A DNA stretch of 64,000 nt from Neobacillus pocheonensis (GCA_023702235.1 JAMQCR010000001.1:806001-870000); one strand, 5' to 3'. Shown: positions 40,407 through 50,495, counted from the first letter of the stretch. The notes: generated from the letters alone by a model not told the origin. Numbers and translations: made by a program.

Positions 40407-41453
40407 ATGCTTAATATAGAAAACATTATTCTATATTGTATAAAACAATTGAATGGGGAACGAACTATTTATTCCATTTATCATCTTTTGAATGGCAAAA
40501 AATCATCGCAAACCATCCAAGATTCACATTTATTTTCACTAAAGAACTATTTTCGTCTTTTTGACTTATTAACAAGGGAATCATTTGATAAAATAATTAA
40601 AAATATTTCAAATAAAGCGTTGATTCGTGAAAGTGGGGAACAACGTTTTCTTTTGACGGTAGCAGGTGAACTCCGCTTAGAAAAAAATCCGTTTCCTTCC
40701 TTTATTAATGGCTGGGACTATCATCATTTAACAGATTTGTTTTGGGAAAGACTTTCACTACTTGTTCAGGTCACATCTAATCTTGTTTATCAAGAAACGC
40801 ACTATGTTCCGATCCAAAAAAACAAAGTGGTCCACATTTGGTTGAAATCAACTTTAAAGAACCTCCAGATACCAAGGGATGAATTAGGGAAAATGCTTTT
40901 TGATGAATTGATGATGTGTTTCGAGATGGATAAAAATATCGATCCGTCTATCCTCGTTTTTCGGTTAACAGGCTATCAAAAAATTGGGTTAACACCTTTA
41001 CAAATGGCCAAAAAATTTAAAATTGAATATACAGATTATCAAATTAATTTTATAAATGTCATCCACTTTTTAATTAGCACGGTCATGTACGACTGCAGCC
41101 GGTTTCCAATATTATCAGACCTATTGAAAGGGATTAAGCGAAATGATTCCTTAACACAATCATCACGTAAAACATGGGTGCTTTTGAATCAAGGTTATTC
41201 CATAGAACAAATTGCAGGACTTCGACATTTAAAAACAAGCACAATTGAGGATCATCTAGTCGAATTCGCTTTAAACGTTGATAACTTCTCGATAGACACT
41301 TATGTTGATATCGAAATGCAGAAAAGGATATTGGAGATATCACGTGAAGCGGAAACTAAGCAACTAAAGAGAATAAGAAATGATAGTGAAACAACCTCTT
41401 ATTTTCAGATTCGGCTTGTATTGGCGAAATATGGTGATAGACAATGGAACTAG
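40407..41453 (+). CDS. ypbB: YpbB family helix-turn-helix protein
   Basis: A 348-residue protein of unknown role conserved upstream of recS. The C-terminal part carries a helix-turn-helix of the kind found in RecQ-associated proteins (LLNQGYSIEQIAGLRHLKTS followed by TIEDHLVEFAL). The start ATG 40407 follows GTGGGGTG. It overlaps recS by 10 bases, suggesting coupled translation and a joint role in DNA metabolism (inference). Confidence 0.85.
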   Translation: MLNIENIILYCIKQLNGERTIYSIYHLLNGKKSSQTIQDSHLFSLKNYFRLFDLLTRESFDKIIKNISNKALIRESGEQRFLLTVAGELRLEKNPFPSFINGWDYHHLTDLFWERLSLLVQVTSNLVYQETHYVPIQKNKVVHIWLKSTLKNLQIPRDELGKMLFDELMMCFEMDKNIDPSILVFRLTGYQKIGLTPLQMAKKFKIEYTDYQINFINVIHFLISTVMYDCSRFPILSDLLKGIKRNDSLTQSSRKTWVLLNQGYSIEQIAGLRHLKTSTIEDHLVEFALNVDNFSIDTYVDIEMQKRILEISREAETKQLKRIRNDSETTSYFQIRLVLAKYGDRQWN

Positions 41454-42947
41454 AAAACCTTTTGAAAAAACACTTTGGTTACCACGCATTTAAGACGGCA
41501 GAAGGAAGTTATTTCTTCTATCCTAGCTGGAAATCATACATTAGCAATGCTGCCAACTGGAACTGGTAAATCGTTATGTTATCAACTTCCAGGCTATATT
41601 TTAGAAGGACAAATTTTAATCGTTTCTCCGCTTCTTTCTCTAATGCAGGATCAAGTAGAGCAGTTAATGAAGTTTGGGGAGAAACGGGTCATTGCCTTGA
41701 ATTCTTTTCTTTCTGAAACAGAAAGAAAGAGTGCTTTTCGTAATCTAAAATGGTACAAGTTTATCTTTATTTCACCTGAAATGTTAAGGGTCAGCTTTAT
41801 TATTAGCAGACTACGAGAACTGTCGATATCTTTATTTGTCGTTGACGAAGCCCATTGTATTTCACAATGGGGGTATGATTTTAGACCGGATTATTCAAAA
41901 CTAGGCGAAATCCGTAAAATGCTAGGAAATCCGCTTACCCTTGCCCTTACAGCCACAGCAACAAAAAAAGTGCGTGAGGATATTACGCGTTCCCTTGAAA
42001 TAGAAAAAATAAATAAAGTAGAATCAACGATTGATCGCCCAAACATTGCTTTTTATGTTGAAAAAATAGCCGATTATCATGAAAAGCAAAGTCGAGTCCT
42101 TGACTTTGTTTTAAAATTGCAAAAGCCAGGTATTATCTATTTCTCTAGTAAAAAATCAGCTGAACAGATGGCGAATCTCTTGGTGGAGAATGGTATTAGT
42201 GGTGCAATGGCTTATCACGGGGGATTGGAACAAGACACGAGAATTTTAATTCAGCAGCAATTTATCAACGGTCAATTAGATGTGATTTGTGCAACAAGTG
42301 CATTCGGAATGGGAGTGAATAAAGAAAATATTCGGTTTATTATTCATTACCATATGCCGATGCAGATGGAATCCTATCTTCAGGAAATCGGAAGAGCTGG
42401 CCGGGATGGTTTCCCTAGTATTGCTATCTTTTTGTATTCTCCAGGGGATGAACAGCTACCAATCCAACTTGCAGAAAGAGAATTACCTTCAGAACAGCAA
42501 ATTGATTGGCTGTTTTCCAAGTTAATGCAAAATCCAAATAATAATGGTGTCTTAGATTCGAATGATTCCCTAAAGGATCTTGGTGGATTTTCAGAAATTC
42601 AGTGGAGAATTGTACAAGATTTCTTGAACAATCGACAAACCGAATCGATTGACCTTGGAAAAATACAAAGGAAATTAAAGTCGTTTGTAAATGACAGGCT
42701 GACTGTTAAGAAAAACAATATCTTTAAACTAAAGAATTGGATTGATACAAATTCCTGCAAACGAGAATTTATATTACACTATTTTGAAGAACTAATCACG
42801 AACACAGTGAATCCGTGTTGTGTTTATTGTGGCATAGAAATTTCTAACTACCAAAATTCAAATCATACCATTTCCAGTGTCTCTGTAGAAGAGAATTGGA
42901 TGGATCATCTTGCCAAAATTTTATTGAAGAGTGAGTTGAATGAATGA
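41444..42947 (+). CDS. recS: RecQ-like DNA helicase RecS (frame broken near N-terminus)
   Basis: ATP-dependent helicase, about 500 residues. The start ATG 41444 gives [17 protein letters not shown], then the frame breaks near 41495 and resumes [20 protein letters not shown]. Motif I is [12 protein letters not shown], motif [14 protein letters not shown], then ALTATATKK, and motif [16 protein letters not shown] short zinc-type Cys cluster (CCVYCGIE) is at the C-terminus and no HRDC domain is present, as in B. subtilis RecS. In the ypbB-recS-ypbD-ypbE operon. Confidence 0.92.
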
Positions 42948-43552
42948 AAAATCGATATAAGGAATTAATCAATGGGTTGACTGATAAGGAATTACTATTT
43001 CATTTGTATCTTACACAACTAATTCTATTAACGATTTCGTTCATTTTAGGAATTTTTTTATTTGATCATTTCTCATTCTTGGAACGTTTAGATTGGACCG
43101 ACATTCATATTATTTCTATCGGAATTCCTATGGGTGTGGCTGTTGTGATGATGGATATGGGATTGATGAAATGGCTGCCCTCCTCTTTTTATGATGATGG
43201 AGGTTTAAATGAAAGATTATTTCGAAATAAAAATATCCTTCACATCATGTTGATCGCAGCGGTTGTTGCTTTTAGTGAAGAATTACTTTTTCGAGGAATT
43301 ATTCAAACAAAGGTTGGACTGGTGCTGGCCAGCATTATTTTTGCTATTATCCATTATCGATACCTTTTTAATTGGTTTTTATTTTTAAACATTGTATTTC
43401 TAAGCTTTTTTATCGGTCTTATTTATCAATGGACAAATAATTTAGCGGTTACGATTATTATGCATTTTGTCATTGATTTTTTATTAGGCATCTATATTAA
43501 ATACGCACGAAAAAACAGTGATGAAGAGGAGGATAAGCTGTTCTATGAATAA
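42944..43552 (+). CDS. ypbD: CPBP intramembrane metalloprotease YpbD
   Basis: A 202-residue membrane protein of the CAAX protease and bacteriocin-processing (ABI) family. Conserved motifs are SEELLFRG (Glu-Glu...Arg), IIHYRYLF (His) and HFVIDFLLG (His...Asp). About six transmembrane spans. Overlaps recS by four bases. Substrate unknown. Confidence 0.87.
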   Translation: MKNRYKELINGLTDKELLFHLYLTQLILLTISFILGIFLFDHFSFLERLDWTDIHIISIGIPMGVAVVMMDMGLMKWLPSSFYDDGGLNERLFRNKNILHIMLIAAVVAFSEELLFRGIIQTKVGLVLASIIFAIIHYRYLFNWFLFLNIVFLSFFIGLIYQWTNNLAVTIIMHFVIDFLLGIYIKYARKNSDEEEDKLFYE

Positions 43553-44249
43553 AGAGGAGCCATATCGAGATCAGGCAGAACGATTAAAGCAACGAATTGA
43601 AAAGATTAACGAAAAAAATGAAGTTGGTAATAGTTTACCTCCAAGAGAACAATTACACAGGCAAAAACAACCGAAAACGAAATGGAAACTAAAATTCCCT
43701 GTTATCCGATTATTAGTATTAATTTTTATTCTCCTGCCGATTATTAGTTTTAGTGTCATTTCATATCTTCATGGAAAAAAAATTGCTGTGGGGGATAAAG
43801 TTACAGGAAATTCGGAACCTGCAGGTGTTGAAACTATTAATCTCGAAAAAAATAATAGTTCAAGTAAATCTGCTGCTAACCAGAAAAATAATGGGGGTAA
43901 TGATACGACTTCCGGTAGTTCAGATTCTACAACCCAGACTTCACAACCTAATCCGGGTGAAAATGTATCTGTCCCCAAAACAGAAGCAGTGGTAGATCAT
44001 CTCATTGGGAATGGAACTGATAATAAAAATAGTTTACCGCAGCCGGTTACCAATTCAAGTAAAACAAATACATCAACAAATACAAAAAAAATCGTCTATC
44101 ATACTGTCAAACTTCATGAAACACTATATCGTATTGCGATAGAGTACTACCATTCTCAAACAGGTATGGATATTATTAAAAAAGAAAATCACCTTAAGGA
44201 CGACCAAATTGAAGAAGGACAGGTTTTGAAGATTCCTTTAAACAACTAA
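43545..44249 (+). CDS. ypbE: LysM domain membrane protein YpbE
   Basis: A 234-residue bitopic protein. A charged cytoplasmic N-terminus, one transmembrane helix near residues 44-66 (LLVLIFILLPIISFSVISYL), a long Ser/Thr/Asn-rich extracellular linker, and a C-terminal LysM domain (YHTVKLHETLYRIAIEYY...EGQVLKIPL). Start at 43545, with GAGGAGG upstream, overlapping ypbD. Probably binds cell wall. Confidence 0.85.
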   Translation: MNKEEPYRDQAERLKQRIEKINEKNEVGNSLPPREQLHRQKQPKTKWKLKFPVIRLLVLIFILLPIISFSVISYLHGKKIAVGDKVTGNSEPAGVETINLEKNNSSSKSAANQKNNGGNDTTSGSSDSTTQTSQPNPGENVSVPKTEAVVDHLIGNGTDNKNSLPQPVTNSSKTNTSTNTKKIVYHTVKLHETLYRIAIEYYHSQTGMDIIKKENHLKDDQIEEGQVLKIPLNN

Positions 44250-44278
44250 GAGGCTAAATATATGCCTCTTTTTTTTCT
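44248..44278 (+). terminator. Terminator after ypbE
   Basis: AAGAGGC/GCCTCTT stem followed by TTTTTT. Confidence 0.85.
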
Positions 44279-44339
44279 ATAAAATCATATTATGAAGGAC
44301 AAGTTCATAAGAATATAAGGAGAAATGGAGGGTGATGAA

Positions 44340-44795
44340 ATGGATTCTCCAATCCTTTTACTGGATAATACAGACCAAGCCACGAAGCAAGCACTTGAAA
44401 ATGTGAGGAAAAGAAAGGAAAAGTTTGATCGATTTAAACGACGCCATAATTTGTCAATATGGGGAACAATCATTATGGCATCCATCTTCTTTGCCTATTT
44501 GTACCTAACAGTGGCAAGTATTTACTCTTATTCATTTGCCGCTATGTTTTCGGCATTTGTCAATGACTCCCATAATCTAACCTTATTAGTTTTTACTGTG
44601 GGCATGTACGGCATGATGAATTTACTTAAAGAAAAGAAGGATAAAGCAGAAAAGGAATTCCATGAATTAAGATGTGAAATTGTCGACAGAAGTAAGGATT
44701 ACTGGAAAAGGGAAGAAGAATGGAAAAACCGGCATATTGTTTTTGAAATGATGAAAAAAAAATATGACATTAACCTTTATCATGAAAAGAAATAG
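44340..44795 (+). CDS. ypbF: DUF2663 protein YpbF
   Basis: A 151-residue protein with two transmembrane segments (WGTIIMASIFFAYLYLTV and LTLLVFTVGMYGMMNLL) and a basic, Trp-rich C-terminus (YWKREEEWKNRHIVFEMMKK). Start at 44340, with GGAGGGTG upstream. In B. subtilis it is followed by ypbG; here about 18 kb of other DNA follows, and a diverged second copy of its 3' end lies at 61.1 kb. Function unknown. Confidence 0.85.
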   Translation: MDSPILLLDNTDQATKQALENVRKRKEKFDRFKRRHNLSIWGTIIMASIFFAYLYLTVASIYSYSFAAMFSAFVNDSHNLTLLVFTVGMYGMMNLLKEKKDKAEKEFHELRCEIVDRSKDYWKREEEWKNRHIVFEMMKKKYDINLYHEKK

Positions 44796-44821
44796 AAGCA
44801 GCAGCTGCTACTTCTTATTAT

Positions 44822-46350
44822 CTCAACTTTCGCACACCAAACTAGGTAGGTATGCCTTGATATAATTAGGCAGACGCGCAACCCATTGTTGTAGTTGACT
44901 TTTAATTAAATGCTTAAATTTGCCGTTCGTCTTTTTAATGGCATCATCAAGAAGTTCAATGAGCTGTTGAAGTGCGATAGCCCAATCAAGGTCATTTATG
45001 TCATCACAAAGTTCGTAAAACATTCCACCAAGTGTTCGGTCATCTTTGCTACAACGGTTTTGCCAAGATAAGAGAATGTATCTAGTGAACACAATTGTAG
45101 TATGGCTAATGAGTAGGTCGTAGGATCGACCTTGAAACTCCTTTTGGAGTTTTAGTAGAGATTTTGTAGTCTTGAAAAAGACTTCAATATCCCATCTCAA
45201 TCCATAAATACGTATTATTTCTTTTTCGTTTAAAGTACAGTCTGTACTTAAGATGGCTAACCAATCACTTTTCTTATTTCTGTTTTGTACGAAGACGACT
45301 TTAACCGCAACTCCGTTAGCCATCGTTGTGTGGATAGAACGAAGAATTCCTTTATTACCTGTTACAGGATTGGCTAGACGGAATAACTTCTTAAGGTCAA
45401 CAGACTCCTGACCAATTATATAACGTTGATTTGTTGGTTTGATCATTCCAATAACATCAAGTCCTAGATTACCGATTGATTTGATTAATGGTTGTTGCGT
45501 AAACCAAGTGTCCATGAGAACATACGATGCGTCAACACCAGCTGAAAGTGCACGTTCAATCATAGCTGGTATTTGGTCCGGTGCTTTTTGCAGCGCCTCA
45601 AGGCGTCGCTTATATCCAGAACAACGTTTATCAATCTTTTCTGAAATACCATTAATTTGTGATTTTAGCGAACTTAATAATGAAAAGTCGATAGGCATAA
45701 AAGTTGCCCCATCTGACCAGCCCATCGTAAGCATACGGAATCCTTTATAGAAACGATCCTTTTTTGAAGAATGATCAAAGCAGCGGGCCAATAATTCTAC
45801 TTTTTTACTACGGTTTCGTTCAAATTTAGAGTCATCAAAAATAAGCACTTTTAAGCGACTTTTATCCGTTAGGCTGCTTACTTTACTAATGGTAGAAGCA
45901 CTAAGCAATAGTAAAAAACGACGCCATGCAAATTTAGAATGATTTAATAAACGATATACCACATCTTTAGCTGGAAAAGTGTCAGACTGGTTACTTTCCA
46001 GAAGGCGAAACCAATTCTTATGTTGAAATATCAAACAGAAAATAAGCTGGAATAAATAAGAACACGAAAATCCAAAGGATTTCTTAATCCCTGGTTTCCG
46101 TAAATGTTTAAGAACTTCAAGTTCATCAAAAGTAGATTTTAACTCTTTTGGTGGTTGATTCTTTTGCCTAGTATTCGGTATCATATAGGAGGCACCTCTT
46201 CTATTTGGTAGTGTATTCTAGTCAAATTCACTATACCAAAAGTTGAGGTGTTTTTCTTTGTCTTAGCTTACTGTCAAGGAACATAACTGAATGACCGTTA
46301 GGTCATATCGAATAAGGATCAATTAACCGTTTTACTCTGCGAAAGTTGAG
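44822..46350. mobile_element. IS4-family insertion sequence, intact
   Basis: Bounded by 13-bp perfect terminal inverted repeats CTCAACTTTCGCA (44822-44834) and TGCGAAAGTTGAG (46338-46350), and encloses one complete transposase gene. A clear target duplication was not identified by eye. It sits 27 bases after ypbF. Confidence 0.9.
44823..46184 (-). CDS. IS4-family transposase
   Basis: A 453-residue DDE transposase. The first Asp is in VLIFDDSKFERN, the second in YVLMDTWFTQQP, and the YREK signature is complete in YGLRWDIEVFFKTTK. The gene is uninterrupted, so the element may still be active, in contrast to the many broken genes around it. Confidence 0.93.
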   Translation of the reverse strand: MIPNTRQKNQPPKELKSTFDELEVLKHLRKPGIKKSFGFSCSYLFQLIFCLIFQHKNWFRLLESNQSDTFPAKDVVYRLLNHSKFAWRRFLLLLSASTISKVSSLTDKSRLKVLIFDDSKFERNRSKKVELLARCFDHSSKKDRFYKGFRMLTMGWSDGATFMPIDFSLLSSLKSQINGISEKIDKRCSGYKRRLEALQKAPDQIPAMIERALSAGVDASYVLMDTWFTQQPLIKSIGNLGLDVIGMIKPTNQRYIIGQESVDLKKLFRLANPVTGNKGILRSIHTTMANGVAVKVVFVQNRNKKSDWLAILSTDCTLNEKEIIRIYGLRWDIEVFFKTTKSLLKLQKEFQGRSYDLLISHTTIVFTRYILLSWQNRCSKDDRTLGGMFYELCDDINDLDWAIALQQLIELLDDAIKKTNGKFKHLIKSQLQQWVARLPNYIKAYLPSLVCES

Positions 46351-46378
46351 TAATAATACTTAGGAAAGTGGTTGAACG

Positions 46379-46678
46379 ATGTACGTTCCAGGATATATCA
46401 CTCAAGAAGAAGAAGCAGCGCTCCCTTTTTTCAACAGCCATGATGAAGCTCTCAAATGGTTTAATAATAAATACGGTAATAACTTCATATTAACCGGTTC
46501 TGAAATTATCGATGAACAGAAATGTCATTTTTATTATTTGATTTTAGATTGGGAAATATATGAAGCCGGTCAGAATGAATTTGTGACAAAAGGTATTATC
46601 ACCGATGCCATAAAGTACATGGGCAGTTATCAAGAGGTTCAAATCTTTGATGATGGAAGTATTCATATCGTACATTAA
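46379..46678 (+). CDS. Uncharacterised 99-residue protein
   Basis: Soluble protein MYVPGYITQEEEAALPFFNS... with aromatic-rich strands (NNFILTGSEIIDEQKCHFYY) and an acidic middle. AGGAAAGTGG lies before the ATG and a strong terminator follows the stop. It is the first gene after the IS4 element. The family is not recognised. Confidence 0.6.
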   Translation: MYVPGYITQEEEAALPFFNSHDEALKWFNNKYGNNFILTGSEIIDEQKCHFYYLILDWEIYEAGQNEFVTKGIITDAIKYMGSYQEVQIFDDGSIHIVH

Positions 46679-46682
46679 ATCA

Positions 46683-46715
46683 AATCTCCTACTTAAATGA
46701 GTAGGGGATTTTTTA
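46683..46715 (+). terminator. Terminator after the 99-residue protein gene
   Basis: ATCTCCTACT/AGTAGGGGAT stem followed by TTTTT. Confidence 0.85.
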
Positions 46716-47228
46716 TTTTCGTTGTTTTTGACTAAATATCATTATGGGAATATTTTTTGTTTACAAATATTAATTACGTTGGTAAATCGGGAAATCGTTT
46801 CAAAATAAAACAGAAATGGTAAGTGGTAAATTTCGATGAACAACCGTATGGAGTCATCGTTGCGTACCAGATTTCATGCAAAGAAAAAAGTTCCTGCATA
46901 TTCGATTCAGGAACTTTTTTTCCGGATCTATTGATTGATGTTGTAATGTAAAATACATTATGAAGGAATGCACTTTAGCTAACGGGCTGTTTAGTTGAAG
47001 AAAGAAATGATGTTCTTTTTCTCTTTTATGTAACATTTGACCCAAATTCGAAATAAAAGGAGTGTGGGGCATGAAGGATTTTTGTCAGAATTATTACAAA
47101 AATCAAGAGAAGCAAACCAACAGTTACAAAAAAAAATCGAACAAAAAAAAGGGAATTTAAGAAACTCTGAAGAAGTAGTTCAAAATACGATATGGGACAT
47201 TCAAAATTTAATTATCTGGGGGGATACA
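46716..47228. other. Mostly non-coding stretch with an isolated hairpin
   Basis: Contains a terminator-like hairpin AAGTTCCTG/CAGGAACTTTTTTT at 46885-46922. An open frame entering the next gene from 47037 has no good start and spans a signal peptide internally, so it is not called. Confidence 0.5.
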
Positions 47229-47537
47229 ATGAAAATACTTAAAAAGGCAGTTTTATCTTTTGTGTTGGCTGGAGTGTTATTGGCTAATAGCCATCCAGCA
47301 GCTGGAGCGACTTCTTTACCCGTGAACAAAGTTGTTACGGTTCAAAAGCCAATCAGCGGTACCTTTACCGGCTGGGCAGATTCACATTCCTTTGAAGCAA
47401 AAACACCGAGAGGCTATAAGGTATTCCAAACATATAATCATTGGTATTTTACCCATTTAAAAGAAGGTCAGCACTACACCTTCTTCAATGTAACCAATCG
47501 ATACGGTCAAAACATCATAATTAAAATCAATAAATAA
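47229..47537 (+). CDS. Small secreted protein, 102 residues
   Basis: Begins with a typical signal peptide (MKILKKAVLSFVLAGVLLAN, cleavage likely after AAGA). The mature part of about 75 residues is beta-rich and aromatic (GTFTGWADSHSFEAKTPRGY, YNHWYFTHLKEGQHYTFFN). ATG 47229 follows GGGGGG. Resembles small exported proteins of Bacillus in layout; family not recognised. Confidence 0.65.
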   Translation: MKILKKAVLSFVLAGVLLANSHPAAGATSLPVNKVVTVQKPISGTFTGWADSHSFEAKTPRGYKVFQTYNHWYFTHLKEGQHYTFFNVTNRYGQNIIIKINK

Positions 47538-47876
47538 TGTTACACGCATAATGAACTATACGACGATAAAAGTGGTGCTATTTCAACTAATGGAGCAAAA
47601 CGCTGAACCAGTTAAAGGAAGATGGAACTGAAATCATTTTCAAAGGCGATGGCGAATACGCGAACAGGATTTAATGACAACTATGAACACAGTTACAGGG
47701 AAACCATAACAAGTCCTAAACAAGACCAAAACTGGCGGTGCGATCGTAAGCGTCTCCTTAATAGAGTTCCTCAAGAAAGGGGATGAACAGCTCTTTTTTT
47801 GTGTTTCGTATCGCTGGGCGATATAACTTGCAAAAAAATCCAAAAATCTTCATGTTTAATAGAAAGGAGGACCGAT
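47538..47876. other. Non-coding stretch ahead of the DUF3967 gene
   Basis: No convincing gene. Its right part (from about 47768) is repeated at 49175-49250 and carries the inverted repeat TATCGC-TGG-GCGATA at 47809-47823. Confidence 0.5.
47809..47823. repeat. Inverted repeat copy 1, candidate operator
   Basis: TATCGC-TGG-GCGATA, a perfect 6-bp palindrome with a 3-base spacer, 54 bases ahead of the DUF3967 start. Identical in copy 3 and one mismatch in copy 2. Confidence 0.5.
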
Positions 47877-48584
47877 ATGCGACGTGATATACAACCGAAT
47901 GAACGTGCTTTCTCTTCCAAGGAAGTGGCAGAAGAAGTGGGGATTGCAACACCCACTGTTCGAAAGTATGGGCAAATCCTAGAGCGAAATGGATATGAGT
48001 TTTTAAAAGATGGCGATCGGCGTATCTTTGTCCAATCCGACATCGAAGCGCTTATAGCGTTACGCGATACAGACAAGCCCCTAGACGATACAGCTAGAGA
48101 CCTTGTGTATCAACAAAAAGAAAGATCAGAAGGTTCCAATGAAACAGAGATTGCGATACCCGATACATATGACAATTTACTCCAATATCCCAATCAATTA
48201 AAAGAGATCTTAATGTTTTTATCCAATGAACTCGCTGCCACACGTGAAATGAATGTCCAACTGATAAACGATATATCTCAGCTTAAAACAGCGGTTTCTC
48301 GGCTCCAGCAAGATCATCATGTTATAAGTTCTAATATTGGAAATTCAGTGCAAAAAACTTCATGCTAAAATTGAAAAATTAACTGAACAACAAAAGGCCA
48401 TTACGAAACATTGCTGCAACAAGAAGAACAAAAAAGCGAATTCTTACAAAAAGAAGTACAAAATATGCGGGACGAACAGAAAAAAGAATGGCGTTCACAA
48501 AATGATTTTAATAAACGTTTAGAAGAAGCGATACAAAAACCAAAAGGAAACTGGGGGAGGCTTTTCTTTATATTCCGAAAATAA
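47877..48584 (+). CDS. MerR-like HTH protein with DUF3967 C-terminus (frame broken twice)
   Basis: DNA-binding protein of the type found on Bacillus plasmids and mobile regions. An N-terminal MerR-type helix-turn-helix (FSSKEVAEEVGIATPTVRKY) is followed by YEFLKDGDRRIFVQSDIEAL. The coiled-coil middle (LKTAVSRLQQDHH) leads, through breaks near 48350 and 48405, to EEQKSEFLQKEVQNMRDEQK and a C-terminal KKEWRSQNDFNKRLEEAI, typical of DUF3967. AAAGGAGG lies six bases before ATG 47877. A decayed copy follows. Role unknown; regulator or partition-type protein are possibilities. Confidence 0.7.
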
Positions 48585-48652
48585 AGTGACTATTTAAGGC
48601 TTTTTTTAAGTGTGTTAAGATTTGTGGAAACAAATTTCTTTTTAAATGTTCA

Positions 48653-48667
48653 TATCACCGGGCGATA
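48653..48667. repeat. Inverted repeat copy 2
   Basis: TATCAC-CGG-GCGATA, one mismatch to the palindrome, 53 bases ahead of the start of the decayed DUF3967 copy. Confidence 0.45.
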
Positions 48668-48719
48668 TAACTTGAAATTAAATCCAAAACCTTTATATTA
48701 ATAGAAAATGGGCTCCGAT

Positions 48720-49145
48720 ATGCGACATGATATATAACCGAATGAACGAGCCCCCTCTTCTTAGGAAGCGGAATAAGAATTAGGTATGTTGCACCCATTG
48801 TTCGGGGGTATGGTCAAATCATAGAACGAAATGGATATGATCTTTTAAAAGATGGCATTCCTCCTATCTTTGTTCAATCCGACATTGAAGAGCTTATAGC
48901 GGTACGCGATACGGACAAGCCCCTAAACGTTACAGCTTAAGACCTTGTATATCAACAAAAAGAAAGATTAGAAGGATCCAATGATACAGAGATTATGATA
49001 ACCGATACATAAGACAATTTAACCCACAATCCCAATCAATTAAAAGAGATTTTAATGTTTTTAGCTAATGAACTCAGAGAAACACTAGAAATGAATGTCC
49101 AACAGACAAACGATATGTCTCAGCCTAAACAACGGTTTTTCGGCT
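48720..49145 (+). pseudogene. Decayed second copy of the DUF3967 gene
   Basis: Parallels the gene at 47877 from its first codons (ATGCGACATGATATATAACC) through the helix-turn-helix region, FVQSDIEELIAVRDTDKP and the coiled-coil end. Several in-frame stops (third codon region, ATATAA; later TAA at the position of ARD) and indels disable it. The homology ends near 49145 within a CAAGATCATCATG segment. The high DNA similarity indicates a duplication followed by loss of function. Confidence 0.75.
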
Positions 49146-49276
49146 TCAGCAAGATCATCATGTCCTTTATAATGTTCCTCAAGAAAGTGGATGATCCGCT
49201 CTTTCTTTGACTCGTATCGCTGGGCGATATAACTTGCAAATAACTCCCCAGAACCTTGTTTAAAATGGTCAAACAA
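49085..49276 (-). CDS. Doubtful small ORF sharing a peptide with the 47.8 kb repeat
   Basis: Would encode MFDHFKQGSGELFASYIAQR followed by YESKKERIIHFLEEHYKGHD. The segment FASYIAQRYE is also encoded on the minus strand at 47.8 kb, and SYIAR-stop-YE at 48.65 kb. The product looks protein-like, but the 3' half is antisense to the decayed DUF3967 copy, and no ribosome binding site stands out. Confidence 0.25.
   Translation of the reverse strand: MFDHFKQGSGELFASYIAQRYESKKERIIHFLEEHYKGHDDLAEAEKPLFRLRHIVCLLDIHF
49215..49229. repeat. Inverted repeat copy 3
   Basis: TATCGC-TGG-GCGATA, identical to copy 1, together with matching flanks (GTTCCTCAAGAAAG upstream, TATAACTTGCAAA downstream), but no DUF3967 gene follows. 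Confidence 0.5.
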
Positions 49277-49982
49277 CTACTCTTAAACCTAAGACAACCA
49301 AATCAAAAGCAAAAATTCTTTTGTTCCGACTATTTGAATTCACTATTTTTCAAAATTCAACAAATTCCCGGGAAATATCTACAAATCCTGAGTAGATATC
49401 GACAAAAATAGAAGCTTCGCAATAGCCATTTATCTATTTGTTTTTACTGATAAGAAAGTAGTCATACTATAGAACAGGCATGGGAGGGTTGACCTCCATA
49501 AAATGTGGACATCCACCAGTGCGATCATATTTTTACTCATTCACCAATTTATGTAAGTAATTGGGTGGTGGGTTATGAGTCTTTTTTCTCCTACAGTTCA
49601 ATTTTATCCTTTGGAGTAATATCTACCCACCAATAAAGCAATCACCAGTAAATAAACTACTATGAAAATCTAAGAAAAAAGGAGAATTCGGGAGATTTCG
49701 CATTCTTTATTGAGGAGTTCAGCAAACTGCAGTAGCAATCATAATAATTATATTAATCTTCAGCAATCGGGCGCGATTCTGCAGCGAGAATTGTGCTCTT
49801 TATGTATGTTTAGGGCCATTTAATGAAATAAGGCTTATGAGCTAACTGCAGTTAAGTTGTAGAAGGATTTTTGTAATTAAAACAGAATAATTATATTTAC
49901 CTCCAGAATTTGTAAGCAAGTTATTTATCATTAGGTATCAATTAAAAAATACAAGATAATGAAAAAAAGGAGGAAATTTAAA
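49277..49982. other. Stretch without recognised genes
   Basis: AT-rich, stops in all frames. GGTGGGT near 49566 can pair with ACCCACC near 49624, but no known RNA is recognised. Confidence 0.5.
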
Positions 49983-50495
49983 ATGACGCATCCTGCATTA
50001 AAAATGTACGACTACCACATATGGGCAGATGGAGTTATAATTGATCGTTTAAAAGAACTTCCGCAAGACATTTATCATAAGGAAATTCAGACTGGTTTTT
50101 CTTCGGTATCAAAGGTGTTGTCTCACATTTATCTTACTGATTATGCATGGTTTGACATTATCTCAGGTAAAAGTATGAATGAAGCAATCGCAACCACGAA
50201 TCAATTAAGAGAACAGATCGAAACGAAAAGTATTGAAGAAATGAAAAAGATCTTTTTAGACTTATCTGAACGTTACAAAGAACTTCTGAACAGCCAAGAA
50301 AATATTGAAAAGGTGATAGTGGTTGATAACCCCTATGCTGGATTACTTGAAACTTCTGTTTCTGAAACGGTGCTACATGTTGTCACACACGGATCTTATC
50401 ATCGTGGCAATATAGCTACCATGTTACGGCAAATGGGACACACCTCCGTGATGCAAGATTATGGACTTTACCTGTTCATGCCCCAAACTTCATGA
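49983..50495 (+). CDS. DinB family protein
   Basis: A 170-residue four-helix-bundle DinB/YfiT-like protein. The likely metal-binding histidines are in VLSHIYLTDYAWFD and HVVTHGSYHRGNIATML (HxxxH), with QMGHTSVMQDY at the end. Start at 49983, with AAGGAGG upstream. Members are thiol-transferase or metalloenzyme-like; the substrate is unknown. Confidence 0.85.
   Translation: MTHPALKMYDYHIWADGVIIDRLKELPQDIYHKEIQTGFSSVSKVLSHIYLTDYAWFDIISGKSMNEAIATTNQLREQIETKSIEEMKKIFLDLSERYKELLNSQENIEKVIVVDNPYAGLLETSVSETVLHVVTHGSYHRGNIATMLRQMGHTSVMQDYGLYLFMPQTS

Noticed and set aside
46854..47072. Minus-strand 72-residue frame
   Set aside because: Runs through a terminator hairpin and has no start signal.
47037..47228. 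N-terminal extension of the small secreted protein
   Set aside because: It would bury a signal peptide in the middle of the product; the internal ATG at 47229 has a ribosome binding site.
49560..49640. GGTGGGT...ACCCACC hairpin as a possible riboswitch or T-box
   Set aside because: No conserved core motifs of a known regulatory RNA and no fitting downstream gene.
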